From: Acanthaster planci
Taxonomy: Eukaryota; Echinodermata; Asteroidea; Valvatida; Acanthasteridae
Length of the DNA stretch: 12,380 bases
Assembly (NCBI RefSeq): GCF_001949145.1
Contig: NW_019091635.1
Location: forward strand, 131,591 to 143,970
Direction: 5' to 3'
The notes under the pieces were generated by a model that saw nothing but the letters and a program-made list of their open reading frames with translations, did not search any database and had not been told where the DNA came from. The position numbers were made by a program, and so were the translations under genes. Shown one piece after another: positions 1-9,684 of this stretch. The stretch's first letter is position 1. Each line of letters begins with the position of its first letter.

Positions 1-553
1 AGGACACAGAATTTGTTGTTGTGAGTTGTGTAAGCTCCAAGTACTAGGCCTCATGGGATAGCTACCAGTACATTACAGTAGCTGTTTGTAGGATACGAAG
101 ATTGAGGAAACCCTTAAAACTTGTCCGATGAAGGGGTTGAGCAGCCAAGTTATGGGGCAAAGACAAATTTCACTGGAGGATTTTAGAAGGGCCAAACAGC
201 ATGAGAAATGAAGTCTGACACAGAAGAAGGGCTGATGCTTGTCCGGAATTGAGCACAGCCCACATCCCAATCTAGCATGCTTTGGCTACGGCTTTGCTTT
301 TTTCTTGACTACATGTAACACACTACAGTGAGCAGCCACAGCCGCAGGGTTCCAAAAGCTGACAGCGGACTACTTCAAAAGGTTTGCTGTGGGGCGAAAG
401 TGAAGGGGTTCAGGTGTTATGCAAGGACCCAATTTCACAGAAAACAATGCTTGGCAAACAGATATGCTGTACATCACTTGCAAAGAACCAGTTGCAAAGT
501 ATGTAACAATGCATAACATTTTGAAAAATAACGGAAAAGCAAATATCTGGGAA

Positions 554-567
554 AGCAAATATTTGCT
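554..567. repeat. 14-bp perfect palindrome with a neighbouring near-copy
   Basis: AGCAAATATTTGCT reads the same on both strands. The preceding bases (AAAGCAAATATCTGGG, from 535) nearly repeat its left half, giving a short imperfect tandem. No function is assigned. Confidence 0.45.
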
Positions 568-774
568 GTGCTTGCCAAATTTTCTGTGTTTGACAGCTCT
601 AGGAAATTGGGCCCATGAGGGTAGAGGAAGGCAGATAAATGTAGTCTTAATGATTACAGGTGAATAGCTTGGAATTCTGCCAGTTTTCAAGTCTACCTTT
701 TCTGCATTTTTGGTCCCTCCCACGTATCTCTTTAGTCACACCACCAACCTAAACATCTTCCAAGTTGGTTGCAC

Positions 775-794
775 CATAAAGTGGCATAAAGTGG
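775..794 (+). repeat. Two tandem copies of a 10-bp unit
   Basis: CATAAAGTGG is repeated exactly twice, followed by a T-run. It is probably a replication-slippage duplication. Confidence 0.55.
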
Positions 795-899
795 TACTTT
801 TTTTTAAAACTACATGTGCATGTACAAAAATTACATCATCTGGCCAGGGATACCTTGGTGAAACTAACAATCCAACTACACGTAACAATTAATCCAAGA

Positions 900-1240
900 C
901 AAATAGCTGCATTTGAAATACTCAAAGTCACTCAAAACTGTAACTGCTAATGATGACCTTACAGCAACAAATTCAAATTGATGCAATTCAATTTATCCAT
1001 ATGATAAAATATCATATTGAAAAACAAGGTTTGAAATTGAAATTATTATTCGCATGTTATTCCAGTTATTTCCAGTAAAACCACAATGTGTTATGAACAA
1101 TGTTGGCGAATTAACATAATAAAAATATGACAGAACTGAATTGTAAAACAAAACAAAACAAAATAAAAATCACGAACAGAACAAAATGCAAAGAAAACAA
1201 TAAAAACTATGAATTTGAGATAAACTGTTTCTTATAATCT
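900..1240. other. AT-rich block
   Basis: Composition drops well below the window average in G and C, with many AATT and ATAAAA words and the simple repeat at 1145. No coding frame, RNA gene or splice pattern is visible. It ends sharply at about 1240, where less AT-rich sequence begins. Confidence 0.6.
1145..1170 (+). repeat. (AAAAC)n-type simple repeat
   Basis: Several AAAAC units decaying into AAAATAAAAAT at the right edge of a strongly AT-rich block. Confidence 0.7.
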
Positions 1241-1553
1241 ATGGCCTTCCTGAGAGTAAGACAAGTACTGGCAAATAACCTGAGTGGCGACTATTCTGAG
1301 AGATCTTATGCTTTGTGGTGCTTGGCATCACGGATTGAGGGATCAAGACCAAGATGGCTGCAACAGACACTGATGGCGTGTGCATTTGCTGTTCTTTTTT
1401 CCCACATCTACTGTGCTTATTACCACCCACGCTGGGTGGTTTCGAGCAACAGGCTTGCTGGTTTCTGGCTCTACAGGCCAGATGAGTCACAAATCCGATA
1501 GTCTGGCCGAGTTTTGTGCAGCTGTACACAACTGGGGTTGATAAAATGTGCAA
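1239..1553. other. Less AT-rich segment with frames open on both strands, unassigned
   Basis: The plus strand is open for 86 codons (1241-1501) and the minus strand for 104 (1239-1553), in a stretch richer in G and C than the preceding 340 bp. Neither translation resembles a domain I know, and I see no convincing splice sites at the edges. CCAAGATGGCTG at 1349-1360 matches the core of the metazoan YY1 site. The segment could be an unrelated exon, a repeat fragment or a compositional island; none is established. Confidence 0.3.
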
Positions 1554-3239
1554 GTTAGAACTACCATGAAATTATGGTAGCAGTGCATGGAACTAGTGGA
1601 AACTGGACATACACATGATTATTGCTTGCAAAGTTCATTGTACGGCAATCCTAAGGAGGCAGCTCACACCGGTATGTCTGGCATCATGAACCAAAATAAA
1701 ATTAAAAAAACACAAAAAAAACCTGATACTTAATCTCCCCCTGTAACTCCTCTCTCCAGTTTGCTTGTGAGCCACGTCTAAAGTCAAGAATCACAGCTGT
1801 CTGTTCCAGATGTTAGTTTCAAACATTTGATTAGGTACTCATCACAAACAGGGTCAAATTGCATTGAGAGGGTAAGCTGGGATTGTTGAAGAGATTGGAT
1901 GTTTCGTCTTGTGAGGGTACATGTAGAATAAAGATGTGAAAGGCAAAATATGGCCCACCTGTGGTTGACCCACAGATACGATGAATCCAACTATGGTCAA
2001 CCGCACACAATTCTACATCACTGAAAATCAACCCAGAGTGATAGGGTTACACAAGGATTTGGGGGTTGCCACAACTTGGGGTCAGATGTCAGATTTCTTC
2101 AGCAAAGTGCCAAAGAGGTTCATCTCTGTTTTGTTTTGTCTCCTGGTTGAATGCTTGGTGCTGACAGATATGACAGGGTTTGGTTCTGCAGACCGGATTG
2201 CAAGAGCAGATTGACCAGTTTTGCCCTTCTGGATCAAAAACTTCCTTCTTTTTCCTGAAAACACAGTTGTAACAAAATGTCTACAAAGGGAAAAAGGGCA
2301 CCTGAAATTTCAAACTTCATGAGAGTTACCCGCAACCAGAGTACGGGAGGGTAGTGTCACATTTGCTGATCAAACATTTTCTTATCAGAAAATCTGAGGG
2401 TATGTCAAACTCCTGGCTGTGTGCCTGCTGCTCACAGGCATGCTCCCCTTTTCAGAAAAGTTCAGCTGTTGCTTGAGGGACCCATGATTTGCAGTATTCT
2501 TGTTTTGACTGAGGAACAGCTGAATCTATCTGATCAATGTCTTAATAGAGGTTGAACCCCCACAAAAGTTGGTTCAAGTAAATATAATCTACGTACAGCA
2601 TAACCTCTGTACTGACGACACCCCACTTTGTCTTGATACGCATGTGCTTTCCTATGGTATTCAGTGGATTGTGGGCACTCAATGGCCAAATAGGAAAGTG
2701 CATGTGTAAACAAAGTGTAACGTCATCAGTAGACAGGCCTACAGTGTATTTGATGCCCAAGGGTATCAAAAGGGATGGATTACTGTGATGGGAAAACACC
2801 TGCTTATGGACATTAAATGAACTGTAAATGCGAAAAATTGAGGAAGCAGTTAACACATAGGAATAGGAAACCAAAGTAACAAATTGTGGCTGGCTCTAGC
2901 AAAACCCAACACTAGGGGGGTGAAAACTCCAATTCGGAGTTTGGGATCACAGCAATGTATGTATAAGCAACAAACTTTCATTTGATGTGTGTTGGGAGAA
3001 GTGTGGATGACACCTGACAAAGACATATGGAACTTGAAATTACAGCTGAGATAGAATTCTGTAAAGTTGCAAAACAATACAAATATTGTGTAATGGAAAA
3101 TGGTAAGAAGTGTCAGGTTTTGCCTGAGCCGGTCACAATTAACAAACAAATGTGACAAAACACTGATTATTGGAAGTGATTTGGAAAGGACTAGTGACAG
3201 TATTTTAGAGTGATGTCCCATTCGAGCTGCAAGATTTCT
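1554..3239. other. Non-coding stretch, no feature recognised
   Basis: Frames up to about 120 codons on minus (2850-3221) are AT-driven and lack domain signatures. A near-palindrome, CTACCAT...ATGGTAG, lies at 1561-1580. No ankyrin-type TPLH coding is present on the minus strand by eye. Confidence 0.45.
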
Positions 3240-3250
3240 CCCCCCCCCCC
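3240..3250 (+). repeat. Poly-C run (11)
   Basis: Eleven consecutive C bases after TTTCT. Length may be unreliable because homopolymers are prone to sequencing error. Confidence 0.85.
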
Positions 3251-3439
3251 AGCAACTACATGTATGCTTTTAAGGGTTCTTTTGGTGGAGTATCTTAAAC
3301 TTGGGGAAATCAACTACAACTGTACTTTCTGAAACATTTGCAGTGAAAAGCATTCCTCAGAAAAATTGGATTGTTTATCATTCATTACCAAACGTGCTGA
3401 ATGGTTGATTTGCTCCATGTTTTATAAAAAGGACTGTTT

Positions 3440-3469
3440 GCACACACACACACGCACTCACACATACAA
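3440..3469. repeat. Interrupted (CA)n microsatellite
   Basis: A run of CA dinucleotides starting at 3441 is interrupted by G, T and C changes, then continues as CACACATAC. It is typical of animal intronic or intergenic DNA. Confidence 0.8.
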
Positions 3470-3696
3470 ATGTAAATTTTGTTTTGATTTCCTTTTGATT
3501 TTCATCTTCTTCTAGAGGCTTTTCTGAAAAGAAAATACAGGACATCATCTCACCCATAAAATGAAAAGTCTGCGTTAATCCTCGCAGTGTCGAATATGAT
3601 ACAAGTTTAGTCAGCATATATTGAGGCACATGTAGCAGAACTGGAGGGTTAGGGTGTGACTGTAGGGGTTAAGACAAGGCTGCTTAAAGAGAGCTC

Positions 3697-3713
3697 AGAG
3701 AGAGAGAGAGAGA
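3697..3713. repeat. (AG)n microsatellite
   Basis: Eight to nine AG units follow a GAGCTCAG. GA runs can act as promoter elements in animals, but no transcription start is supported here. Confidence 0.8.
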
Positions 3714-4210
3714 ATTGAAATGGACTCACCATGCTCTACTAAAACTTCTGTTACTACAGTAACGGGTGCAAAACAGGAAGAAAATAAAAAAGACAAAGAT
3801 GATGATGTGAACACAGTGACAGATTGCATTGACAATTGTCCACACATGTGCATAAGAGCCACACATGTACCGGTACCGGCCTGGTTAAGTAACGTCTACA
3901 GCGTGTCTCGAGCATCTAATCTCTGGACTGCCAAACCTGTGTTCTGCGGTACCAACCCTGATACACAGGTACATCCGGTTCGTAACTGAGACGTCGCTTC
4001 AGTTTAAACCACGCCTGCTGGACATGCACTGCACACAGAGTTATGTGCACTGATCAGCGATTACATGGAACCACAGACATGGAACTGTGGTACTGGAAGT
4101 TAACATGCAACTTTCAGAGATTGTTCAACTTGAGCCTGCAAATGTGAGCTTACAAAATGTTGACTGTGATCAGACTTGTCAATGTCTTTGGACAGCTGAG
4201 CACTAGTCAC
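3714..4210. other. Stretch with an unassigned 89-codon frame
   Basis: The plus strand is open from an ATG at 3720 to 3989. The predicted peptide has a lysine/aspartate-rich patch (EENKKDKDDD) and several cysteines, but no family I recognise. CpG-containing palindromes TACCGGTA and CCGGTACCGG overlap at 3868-3879. On the minus strand a splice-like microexon is possible at 3730-3753. Nothing here is firm enough to call a gene. Confidence 0.25.
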
Positions 4211-4218
4211 AAGATGTA
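4211..4218. repeat. Left candidate target-site duplication
   Basis: AAGATGTA lies immediately outside the left arm and pairs with AAGATGTC at 4589. Seven of eight bases agree, in direct orientation, which fits a duplication made on insertion of the element and slightly mutated since. Confidence 0.5.
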
Positions 4219-4588
4219 CACGAATAAGCCATTTGCGAGTTAAATTTGAATAAAATCTGGTACAGTTCTTTAAATTCACATGAACATAACAACTTGAATT
4301 GTCCATACCAAAACCACTGTTGCTATACCTCGTGATTCGGGGTAAGCTTTTGCTTAGTTACATAAGAGACGCCTTGCAACAATACACTGTTCTCAATGGA
4401 TAAGAACGGCACAAAGGAACCAGTCAATTCCAGAGATGGTGATCGCTATGCAAAAGCTTGCCCCGAATCACGAGGTATAGCAACAGTGTCTTTAGTCTGG
4501 GGAATTCAAATTGTTACGATTCTATGCTATCAGATAACACAGTGTACCAGATTTTATTCAAATTTAACTCGCAAGTGGCTTATTCATG
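4219..4588. mobile_element. Long inverted-repeat (foldback/MITE-like) element
   Basis: Two arms, about 4219-4357 and 4446-4588, are inverted copies around an 88-bp spacer. The outer part begins CACGAATAAGCC on the left and ends GGCTTATTCATG on the right; its first ~45 bp match with about two differences. The inner ~40 bp, including CTCGTGATTCGGGG and GCTTTTGC, match with one or two. The middle ~50 bp of each arm has diverged and differs by a few bases in length, though a CATAACAACTTGAATT-like core is still recognisable. The element is flanked by AAGATGTA at 4211-4218 and AAGATGTC at 4589-4596, a 7-of-8 direct repeat that looks like an aged target-site duplication. An 8-bp duplication would suit a hAT-type element, but the terminal bases are not a clear hAT signature. 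No transposase is encoded, so the element would be non-autonomous. Confidence 0.75.
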
Positions 4589-4596
4589 AAGATGTC
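4589..4596. repeat. Right candidate target-site duplication
   Basis: AAGATGTC lies immediately outside the right arm, the direct-repeat partner of 4211-4218. A 7-bp match next to an inverted repeat could still arise by chance, so the call depends on finding other copies with the same ends. Confidence 0.5.
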
Positions 4597-4868
4597 TCCT
4601 ATCCACCTTCCACAAAATGGCTGGTAAACTCATTTTATTTGGCACCATTTTACTATGCTTAATCAGTAAAACCTTCACCCCCGGCCATTCATTAAAACTG
4701 TCCCACATTGATGCCCTTGGATGTTCTGTTAAGGATGCCGGTACAGGGGCTGCTTGAAGTCAATTCCCTGCAGCTTGAAGTAATGACAAGTTGTGCACAC
4801 AGTGGAAATGGTCACATTTGTCAGTGTTGCCAGGAATGATGATACTGGACAGAGACCAGCATGACAGA

Positions 4869-4890
4869 ATGCTGGATACATGCTGGATAC
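4869..4890 (+). repeat. Two tandem copies of an 11-bp unit
   Basis: ATGCTGGATAC occurs twice in direct succession without mismatch. It is a minor slippage duplication in otherwise unassigned sequence. Confidence 0.55.
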
Positions 4891-6190
4891 CAGAACACCT
4901 CAGTTCAGTTGATACTGTAGTGGTGCTGAATTTCAGAGGTTCACAGTTCCAATCTCAATTCAGTCACCTACATGTACCTCTTTGTGCAACAGGCAAGTTC
5001 ATGAACTACATTAAAGTGACCCAGTCAGTTTCCCCTTTTATGGTTTTCCCGACCTACGATGTACGTGTACAACCAGACTTCCATGCCATCAGAGGGACAA
5101 AATTGTCACAAGAGGCAAACAAGCACACAACTGTTTGCAGTCGTGAAAAAAGTACATGCACATACTGGTAAAATTGCACAGATCTACATGTATCTGTCAG
5201 CCATGAGCACAATAGACTTTAATGGAAACCAGCACAAAGCACAGGGGATACAACTACATGTAGAGGTAGGAAGGCCATGCAGACCATCATCAAGCTAGAA
5301 CGGCATGAACATGTATATGTCTTCATTACCTTGACAATCGCAACATTTCACGTACATTTACATGTATGCCACAAAATGCTGCGTGTAACTTGTGCATTAT
5401 AAAACTGCAGTGGGCATTTGGGAGAGCCAAAATAAAGAAAGAAAAAGCTCAACACAACATTTTTTGTATCGGCACAGTCAACTTTCGACCAAGTTCACCA
5501 TTTGTGTACACTGCCCACAGAGTTTACATCAGACTACTGGTATGATAATCACAAATGACAAAACACCTGAAAAACTGCTGCTTGGTTTCTGCTGAGGCTA
5601 GAGGTACCAGTACAGGACCAGTGAAATGACCCTAACAACGGCTGACTGTGTGTGTAGTATGCACACTGTGATTTGTTCACTAGATCTATAGTATGTGCAT
5701 GATTCTGGGTCTCGCAGTCTGGGAGGTAACACAGGCAACTGGCAATTCAGAGTGGGCCCAATGAGAGTTTACTGTCAAAATGATAATCAACCAATGTGGA
5801 GCAAAAAAAACAGAGGTAAAATATAAACAAACCCGGGTAATTTCAGTAAGGGTTTTGGCATGTACATGTAACAATGAATGGATACAGACGGTTCCCTCCA
5901 CGTACCGGTGCCCTGCCTAAAGAGCGGCTGGGTTGTGATGGACTTGCAAGGACTTGCGATGGACTCAACTACAACACTGTTTTTGAGGCAAACACTCAGT
6001 TTGGCACTGTCCAGTGAATCATTCCCTTTGGCTTACTTGTACATGTACAATGAACAGACTGCGCGGGGACCATCTTTCAAATGAGTGCTACCAGTTCATG
6101 TACATGTATGTTTGGCATTCCCTTTCTGCAGTACTACATTTTAAACAGAACTATGCAAAATTTCACAGGCAGAAACAGCTTTACATCCTC

Positions 6191-6206
6191 AAAAAAAAAA
6201 AAAAAA
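6191..6206 (+). repeat. Poly-A run (16)
   Basis: Sixteen consecutive A bases. A retrotransposon tail was considered, but I saw no recognisable SINE or LINE body upstream and no flanking duplication. Confidence 0.8.
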
Positions 6207-6903
6207 GTCAAAAAGGCATTTGATTAACTAGGTCTTTGTACATGGACATGCATTGCGGGTGTGCATCAGATTTTATCTATTTACAATAAGAGCGACAAGT
6301 TCACTTTTACATGTGGGTTGGAGAAAAAATACCTTTGAAATTTATCTTGAAGCATGTTGACTTTTTTCTTGCAACCACAAAACACTCAAGCAACAGCTGT
6401 GAAAAATACCGCCTTCAACAAAAGCCATAGCTAATGGACACACCACACTAAAAGCACTGAAACATTACCAGGGTTAGAAGTCTTAGTTGATTTAGGTTGG
6501 TAGGAGACTAGAAACAGAGCAGGTGAACAGAAAGAGAAGTACATTAACAGACACACTTCCTTCATGGAAAATGAACAGACAAGAACTTTGACTCCGGTGT
6601 ATACCCTAGTCTACTGCAACATACATGTACATACACGTGCCTACCTGCTGATGGAATACAGCACTCAAATGTGCCCTGCTCCAGGAAAAGGTGATATAAG
6701 TCGCACCGTGCATTTACGAGCAATGACCCGCTCAATGTTGGATTCAAAATTCCTCTTTTTCTGACAAAATCCTTGAAAATGCTAATTCCTTAGTCCTTGT
6801 GCGAATTTTGAAGGTGGTTGTAACACAAGAACATGTTGGTTGCTAAGTAAGATTTAAATGCCTACAACCCACATCAGAGCCAGACATTTCAAAGCCTGTT
6901 TTC

Positions 6904-7100
6904 TAGGTTTTGCAACTTCAATTGCCTGGAACTAATTAATATGCAAATGTGTCATAACTCCGGAACAGGAAAGGATATGGAGCTCTATTATATATCAAAT
7001 GAAAGCTTATAATGTGGGCTTTCCGGTCATGTATATAACTTGATTTTTTTCTTTTTGGGCAATTTATATCACCTTTTCCTGGAGCGGGTCACAAATTTTT
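6904..7100. repeat. Possible dispersed repeat containing an octamer motif
   Basis: The segment holds TAATTAATATGCAAAT at 6933-6948, combining homeodomain-like and POU octamer words, followed by TCATAACTCCGGAAC and TCAAATGAAAGCTTATAA. It ends near GGAGCGGGTCACAAA. The wording reminds me of dispersed elements of marine invertebrate genomes, but only one copy lies in this window, so the call is an impression. Confidence 0.25.
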
Positions 7101-7524
7101 TATTAATGATGTTCAGCAAGTACTTGTACACTCCCTGAATGGTGAACAGAAGACGTTTTAACGACACTCAGATGTCCATGCTAAGGTGTACTCCTCCAAT
7201 GCAGACAACCAACAAATTTGTAGGAATTCAGACGAAAACTGGCCACGCATAATGCATGTCGTGTGAGCGATCCAGTACATTAACACCTATCTATACAAGA
7301 CTCTTCGGGAATTTTAATGTTCTCTAAAATTCCACATACAGTTTTGGTAAATTCACACGTGATGGAACAGCCCAAGTCATTGTTAATGCTTGAAATTTAC
7401 TGATCAGTTTCTTTTTGTTTGGAGGAACTAGAGTTAAGAAATATCCAAGGAAAAATGAAGACAAAGTGCACAAAGACAGAAATGTCAGTTCGAGCAGACT
7501 GAGTGCAGTAACGTCGCCACTTAC
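7101..7524. other. Start of the large downstream intron
   Basis: This is the first 424 bases after the GTAAGT donor at 7524-7519 (minus strand). It is AT-rich, with frames closing quickly. No branch point or exon is assigned. No continuation of repeat 3 is present. Confidence 0.5.
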
Positions 7525-7690
7525 CATGCTCAATCAAGCTCTCAGCCCGGGTATACCGCCCCTGCAGTGCTATCATGTGAAGGGGCATGCGGCCTTCTTT
7601 ACAGCGGACGTTGACGTTGGCGCCCTCGCTGAGCAGGATCTCCAGGCACGTGCCACCGTGGGGCGACACAGCCGCCAGATGGAGAGGAGA
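7525..7690 (-). CDS. Internal exon of the same ankyrin-repeat gene (ANKRD28/44/52-like)
   Basis: This 166-nt exon encodes 55 codons plus one base, entering in phase 0 and leaving in phase 1. The acceptor is CTCATTCTAG after a pyrimidine-rich stretch and the donor is CATG followed by GTAAGT. Spliced to the previous exon it gives G-Q-S-P-L-H, completing the start of repeat 2. Repeat 2 has 34 residues rather than 33, with the extra residue in the SPHGGTCLE segment. ANKRD28 and ANKRD44, as I recall them, have a repeat of the same length with STHGALCLE at this place, which argues for orthology rather than a generic ankyrin protein. Repeat 3 begins GRMPLHMIALQGRYTRAE, paralleling the family's GKTPLHMTALHGRFSRSQ, and is cut by the intron after LIEHG. 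GC content is higher than in the flanks. No stop codon or 3' end is present, and no convincing next exon was found between 7524 and 1. Confidence 0.83.
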
Positions 7691-8170
7691 CTAGAATGAG
7701 GTCAAAGTGGGAGTGGAAGTATACTGTACAAACATACCGCGAGAAGGCATTTAGACTCCTTTCATGTCTGCAGCTTTTGTGGAACTAGTACACTACAGGG
7801 CCATTTTGGTCATGATAAATGCACCTCAATTCTAAGACACCGAACAAATTTTCTGCACTTGTATTTACAGTTTGCATCCTGATCTTATGTATTAGAATAT
7901 ACCTCTGAAAATCTTCACTCCTGAATAAAAAAAGGAACTATTAGAAGTTCTTAAATGGTGAATATGATTAGCTCAGTTGACAATTTCGAACATACATTTT
8001 CACCACAAAAAGAAAAAATTGTTTTCCAAATAAAATTCAACTATTTCCTATAACATAAAGTTTTAACACAGGTTACACTTTTAAGTGTGACTAGTTTTGG
8101 AGGATTCTTGGCTATTTCTGGCAACAGTTTTCACACAGATACAGTTTGTAAGTTCACAAGTTCTTGTTAC
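7691..8170 (-). other. Intron between the two ankyrin exons
   Basis: This 480-bp intron is GT-AG on the minus strand, with donor GTAACA and acceptor TCATTCTAG, and phase 0. It is AT-rich and contains A-runs around 7926-7935 and 8006-8016. Frames from the neighbouring exons run briefly into it and soon meet stops. I see no other feature in it. Confidence 0.75.
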
Positions 8171-8296
8171 CTGTCCTTTGTGGTTCAGCACGTTAATATC
8201 CACACCATGTTGGATCAACTCACGCAGCACCAGGTCGTTGCCATTCAGGCAAGCAATGTGGACGGGTGTGTTTCCATTGGCATTCACCACATCAGC
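8171..8296 (-). CDS. Internal exon of a PP6 regulatory ankyrin-repeat subunit (ANKRD28/44/52-like)
   Basis: This 126-nt exon is 42 codons long, phase 0 at both ends. The acceptor reads CTCTTACAG before 8296 and the donor is CAG followed by GTAACA. The peptide starts ADVVNANGNTPVHIACLNGN. Residues 8-40 form one canonical 33-residue ankyrin repeat: G-N-T-P-V-H-I-A helix start, a second helix around LVLRELIQHG, then the V-D-I-N-V loop. Ankyrin repeats are protein-binding scaffolds. From memory, the best family match is the repeat of ANKRD28/44/52 reading GNTPLHVACYNGQD. In vertebrates these proteins join the PP6 catalytic subunit PPP6C and a SAPS subunit, and help select substrates in the cytosol. 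No initiator is claimed: the GTG at 8290 is an internal valine. The preceding exon, expected to encode the repeat before this one, was not found up to 12380. A different long ankyrin protein remains possible. Confidence 0.8.
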
Positions 8297-9684
8297 CTGT
8301 AAGAGTCAGCAACCAGACTTGTGACCACGACAAAGGAACTTGGTTCTATGATCTGAGACCTGCTTCTACGAAGCTGAAATTTACAAGTAGGCAGCTGGCA
8401 AACTGCTTCGTAGTTTTGCGAAGTCAGAGTTGACTTTGAAGATTAATGCTTTAAATAATAATGCATTCGATAAATCACAGTGAGGGCACAAAATTGCTTA
8501 GATTTGGGATCAAGAAAACTTTACAAAAAAGGTGAAGCATGGTGGTTACAAACTAGTTCTTGACATGCAAACAGTCCAACCAATATTAGACACATGTATC
8601 CCAAGTTTTGTTCTCATTCAAGCATGTTTTCCATGAAATCTTTAGAACGTGAAAACTTTCATTCCATCCGGCACTTTTACCCGTCAGTCATCATGGTCAT
8701 CAAAGCATTTGTGTTTCACAGGATACCATGAAAGAAACTTTAATACATCAGGGATGAGATTGACCAATAATAAAATAAGCCGAAAAGAGCTGAACAAAGG
8801 CATAAAGAAGCTGAACTGAGAAAATCTCCTATACTTTTGTACACAGCCAGTGTACAAGAACAAAAATCCAAAACAAAAAGAAAATGAAATCAGCTAAAAA
8901 GCTGAGAAATCTCACCCCCGATACAGGTAGAAGCCAACAGAGTGAAAAAGCTGACGTGAGATGTTTGAAACTTGGCAATGTTTACATGTACATTTAATGA
9001 ACGGGTAATAATTTGTGGGAATGTTTGTACATGTACATGTGACGGTTAGTGTGTAATGGGTTAAATGGAACTTTCTCAACGTATGAAACAAGCTGTTTTC
9101 GTAATGCTTACCACCAGAAGCTGAGGTGAAGAACTCTTCTTTGACTAATTCCACATGTATTATCCTTCCTATGTATTCCCACAACCTCTATTCCTGCATA
9201 CTCAATTCTGTATCTACACTAACGGTGCCATACATCTGTACTCTGGAACTTGATACACGAGGAACCGACCACAGAGCATGGAACCAAGTTCCACTTCATC
9301 AATTCCATTAAACCTGATACAACCTTTATCAAACGTCAGACGGAACTGTGAATTGTCATGAAGTGTATTGCTTGACCCGTGGTCTCGGTTAATTTCATCG
9401 TCAAACTTGAAATTTGGCCAGAGATTCCCTCCGCAACATGTGCAAAGCACAGGAGAGCTAACAAAGTATATTTGCATTAACATTTTTCTTTCTCTAAATT
9501 CCCTGAGTTTCCTGACACTGATGGTTGTCAAGTACCTCACCCCCAAACTATGGTACATGTACCGTTTACAACCACAGCCCACACCACATCATTAGGTTAG
9601 TATCACTCTTGGTTTATGCCACCAGTTTTCACTGCTCATACCTGGTATGCATCTACATGCTTTTGTAGGACCTACAGCCCAGAG

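Larger units (their letters stand above)
1..899. other. Non-coding stretch, probably distal intron or intergenic
   Basis: Several short frames overlap on both strands (up to 117 codons on minus, 370-723) with no recognisable domain and no consistent codon pattern. Apart from the palindrome at 554 and the tandem at 775 I see nothing assignable. Confidence 0.5.
4597..6903. other. Non-coding stretch rich in TACATGTA
   Basis: I count eight exact TACATGTA octamers here (4969, 5185, 5255, 5359, 5863, 6040, 6101, 6623). The longest frame, 4791-5171 on plus, has 126 codons but no domain signature. The poly-A run lies at 6191. No RNA gene or further ankyrin exon was found. Confidence 0.45.
7525..8296 (-). 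other. Partial gene: two-exon segment of an ankyrin-repeat protein
   Basis: The two exons join across the 480-bp intron into one open frame of about 97 residues, with two full ankyrin repeats and most of a third. The conserved TPLH-type helix starts are TPVHIAC, SPLHLAA and MPLHMIA. Full-length members of the proposed family are roughly 1,000 residues with more than 20 repeats, so this is under a tenth of the expected protein and comes from its N-terminal third to half. There is no stop, frameshift or broken splice site in the visible part, so nothing marks it as a pseudogene. A processed copy is excluded by the retained intron. Which of ANKRD28, 44 or 52 it corresponds to is not decidable here; an invertebrate may have a single ancestral gene. 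The family assignment rests on remembered sequences, not on a search. Confidence 0.72.

Noticed and set aside
3720-3989. 89-codon plus frame behind a GA repeat as a small gene
   Set aside because: The ATG context and the GA run are suggestive only. The peptide is unlike any known family, and the opposite strand contains splice-like signals of equal quality.
4100-4662. Two opposite-strand frames sharing the peptide CTRFYSNLTRKWLI
   Set aside because: The shared peptide is a by-product of the long inverted repeat: the same DNA is read on opposite strands in the two arms. It is not evidence for a gene family.
6191-6206. Poly-A run as the tail of a retrotransposed SINE or processed pseudogene
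   Set aside because: No tRNA-like A/B boxes, no coding remnant and no flanking target-site duplication were seen beside it.
7480-7495. GTTCGAG words as possible tRNA T-loops (also near 1441, 3222)
   Set aside because: None has the flanking GG...CC stem, an A box at the right distance or a cloverleaf; no tRNA gene is supported.
8912-9184. 90-codon minus frame crossing GGTAAGC, a donor-like site near 9106-9111
   Set aside because: There is no convincing acceptor upstream and no ankyrin or other domain, so the donor-like word alone does not support an exon.
9214-9582. 122-codon open frame on minus
   Set aside because: The translation shows no known motif or retroelement signature, and the opposite strand is also open for 75 codons, so coding is not favoured.
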